From contig JANTQA010000033.1 in NCBI GenBank assembly GCA_027625915.1, positions 6,200,001 to 6,264,000 of the forward strand: DNA of 64,000 bases, given 5' to 3'. The translations under genes and the position numbers were made by a program. This document shows, one piece after another, positions 61,711 to 64,000 of this stretch. Position 1 is the stretch's first letter. The number at the start of each line of letters is the position of its first letter. The DNA is from Anaeramoeba flamelloides. Its lineage: Eukaryota > Metamonada > Anaeramoebidae. The notes under the pieces are model-generated. The model saw nothing but the letters and a program-made list of their open reading frames with translations. It was not told where the DNA came from and made no database searches.

Positions 61711-62879
61711 TTAATAATAATCCGGAATGGGTTCTATTTCAATACTGACATCCCACATTGTATCTTCGTCATAAACTTGTTGATTTTCTAAAAAGTTTTG
61801 TATTGAACTTATATAAATAAAGTCATAACCAATTGATTGGTACTTTTTAATATCCATTATAATTTCAAAAATTCTCATTCTTTTTCTCCAATTAATTAAA
61901 TTATTTTCGATAAAATCAGGTAACTCATCAATGTGTGTAAGATCTACTGTATAAGAACCCAGATAAGGCACTGTGGGCAATTCGCATTTTAAAAGAAAGA
62001 TTCTTAAATTATTAAAACCATGGGAAACGTTTGTAAGCTCATCAAATGCTTTAAAGGACTCTTTGACCTTTTGCGGCAATCTTTTATTTAATTTTGTTAA
62101 TCTAGTTATTGGCGAAGCCTGCAACCCAGAAATAATGGCGAACATATCGTGTAAATTATTAAATTTTAGTAATTCCTCTGCAATTTCCACAAATTTAATG
62201 AAGATTTCAACTCTGCTTTCTTTATCTTTTTGTTTCAATAGGAGAGTGACTACCCAATTTGATAAGAAATTAAATTTTCTAGTCAAGCCAAGAATATTCG
62301 GTGCTCTTTCTTCCTTGTCTCTCCTCGTCCAAGCTTTATCAAAAAGCTCCTTTGGTGATATTTTTGAAAATAGATTATGACTAAAGAGGGAAAGTTGTCT
62401 TGCGAATTCTGTTTTATCGATCTGATCAAAGGTTAGTTCACTTATTTCAGAAAATTTTAAAAGATTTTTTAGTGATTTTTTTTGATATTTTTTACTTCGA
62501 AATTTTGGATTTTTATTATTTTTTGTGCCATTATTGTCAATTTCAATTCTATTATTTTCCAAAAAAAAAAGTATTTTTTTTACTCTGTTTTGGATTTCTT
62601 CAACATTACTTTTCGTTAAATGCTTTTTATAGAATAGTTTTAATACTTTTTTTGCTTTCATTGGGAAATAATATGGATTTTTCTCAATCATTTTTAATAC
62701 CAAATTTAAGACTAATTTCTGAATTTCTAATTTATCCTTTGCTAGCATGGATCTTTTTGTTTGTGGATGAATACTTGGAACATCATATCTTTCCATTAAT
62801 CTACTTATGACAATTGATTCCTCTGAATAAGTTGGCAATAGATTAACAAACATTTCTAAAAATTTTGGTGTTTGGTAAC
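61711..62879 (-). CDS. RasGEF (CDC25 homology) protein, C-terminal exon
   Basis: The exon encodes about 389 residues and starts at an AG acceptor (62881-62880). Just upstream of the first ATG (62853) the frame reads YQTPKFLE, and FLEMFVNLLPTY..RLMERYDVP matches the RasGEF N-terminal domain. That domain is incomplete, so further exons lie beyond 62.9 kb or outside the window. The catalytic CDC25 domain covers about 140-375. It starts LTFDQIDKTEFARQL, then has NFLSNWVV, the helical-hairpin region around NLHDMFAIISGLQASPITRL, and PYLGSYTVDLTHID-LPDF. These exchange GDP for GTP on Ras-family GTPases. A basic insert (about 105-130, NNRIEIDNNGTKNNKN) separates the two domains. The upstream partner exon could not be identified. 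Confidence 0.88.
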
Positions 62880-64000
62880 CTATTATTTAAGATTTTATAT
62901 TTTAAAATATTATTATATTATATATAAATAAAATTTATATTTAATAAAGATAAGAAAATTATTATATTGTTATTAGTAAAAATTTAAATATTTTTAAAAT
63001 TTATGAAAATATTTTTTATAATCTTCAATTTCACCAAAGATTAGTACAGTTCATAAACAGTACATCTTTTTTATTGAAAGGTTTTGAATTAACTTTTAAA
63101 ATAATTGAACAAATTCCTAAATTTAAAAATCTTTTTTTTAATTTTTTTTTATAATATTTTGATTCTTTTTTAACTTTTAATAGGCAATTAATTTTGTAAA
63201 AAAAAAAAAAAAATAATCCTTAAAATGTGTGAAAAATTAATAAAGCATTAAAAATATTTTTTCAATTTTATTTTAAAAATTAATTCTTAATTTTTTCAAA
63301 ATATTAATAACAAACATTGATTTTCTAAACAAATTCAAATAAAAAAATAAAAATAAAATTGACCAATTGAGTTTGTTTCTTCAATAAAAATCGTAATTTG
63401 GTTATTTTTCCATTTACTTTTTTTCGAGTTTTATTTTTTTTCTCTTTTGAAAAGAATATTTTTTTATAGTTTTTTTTTTTTTTATTAAAAAATAGAGAAG
63501 AAGAAAAATAATCAATGTTATGATTCTAATTTGGTGAGTAAAGTATTCGAAAAGAGAAACGGAAGTGGCAATTTAGCTTCTTCTTAAATACAATTATCTT
63601 TTTATGGAATTAATTTCTGGAAGAGTATGGAAATAATTCCGTGCACTGGAGTTATCTTCTGTCAAGTATGGTATTACTCAAATAATTGGTACTATTATGA
63701 TGGTGGCCATCCATAAAAATTCAACTTACAACCAACAACTCATTCAACACTTCGAAGGGTCAAAAAAAACAATCCTTTTAATTAAGTTTTTACTTTTTTT
63801 TATTATTTTTTTTAATTTGTTTTGTTTCCATGCTTTTCTTTCTCTTTTACTTGTCTTGTTTAGAAATAAAAATATTTTTTTTTAATTTTTTAAAGAAAAG
63901 TTATTCTTTTGATTTATAATCTTGCCTAAATTATAACTAGGATAAAAAAACTCTATAGATTTTAGAGTTTTTTGAAATTGCCTTCAAGTGCAGTAGAGTT
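62880..64000. other. AT-rich end region, unassigned
   Basis: Probably an intron or upstream region of the RasGEF gene. A plus-strand stop-free stretch of about 40 codons at 63640-63760 (..SVKYGITQIIGT..) is coding-like but unassigned. The last 50 bases (TTCAAGTGCAGTAGAGTT) enter another family G repeat that runs out of the window. Confidence 0.4.

Noticed and set aside
1-64000. CRISPR arrays, rRNA genes, telomeric repeats or an operon layout.
   Set aside because: No regularly spaced repeats, rRNA core sequences or telomere-type arrays were seen, and genes are spaced and spliced individually.

Overview
The window is nuclear DNA from a very AT-rich, intron-bearing microbial eukaryote. Ten host loci can be read. 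Most give clear full-length matches to eukaryotic families: spastin, RRP9/U3-55K, elongation factor 2, ribosomal protein eL29, DDI1, AP-1 gamma adaptin and a RasGEF. Introns are GT-AG and range from 158 bp to about 4.8 kb. Proteins carry long Lys, Asn and Gln tracts, and TAA and TAG both act as stops. The compact-cluster iron-sulfur flavoprotein points to an anaerobic protist. An Anaeramoeba-like metamonad would fit, but no marker here proves that assignment.

Layout: 1-4.4 kb is gene-free, with a half copy of a hairpin-rich repeat. 4.4-4.9 kb (-) is a small membrane-anchored J-like protein. 5.6-9.1 kb (+) is a three-exon iron-sulfur flavoprotein with a transposon-filled second intron. 12.1-14.0 kb (-) is an unrecognised Lys/Asn-rich protein that changes frame in a Lys tract. 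14.45-22.55 kb (+) is spastin in three exons, whose first intron holds a 2.4 kb palindromic element. 23.7-29.2 kb (-) is RRP9 in two exons. 30.8-34.7 kb (+) is an EF-2 in two exons. 38.7 kb (+) is eL29. 43.8-45.3 kb (+) is DDI1. 50.0-50.7 kb (-) is an OsmC-like protein. 53.4-60.2 kb (+) is AP-1 gamma, with an intact first exon and a damaged downstream part. 61.7-62.9 kb (-) is the C-terminal exon of a RasGEF.

The space between and inside genes is packed with short non-autonomous elements. At least seven repeat families can be recognised by eye. Several have inverted termini flanked by TA, as expected for Tc1/mariner-type MITEs, and no transposase was found. They sit in introns, in the 3' flank of spastin and just upstream of AP-1 gamma. 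The most unusual is a family built of chained hairpins marked by a GC-rich decamer (CGGCACTCTA and its complement), which occurs in at least four places including the very end of the window.

The genes do not form one pathway. They are housekeeping functions (translation, rRNA processing, vesicle coats, microtubule severing, ubiquitin shuttling, Ras signalling) plus two redox proteins suited to low-oxygen life. Exon boundaries were chosen so that GT-AG splicing restores the family alignment and an open frame. No RNA evidence was available.
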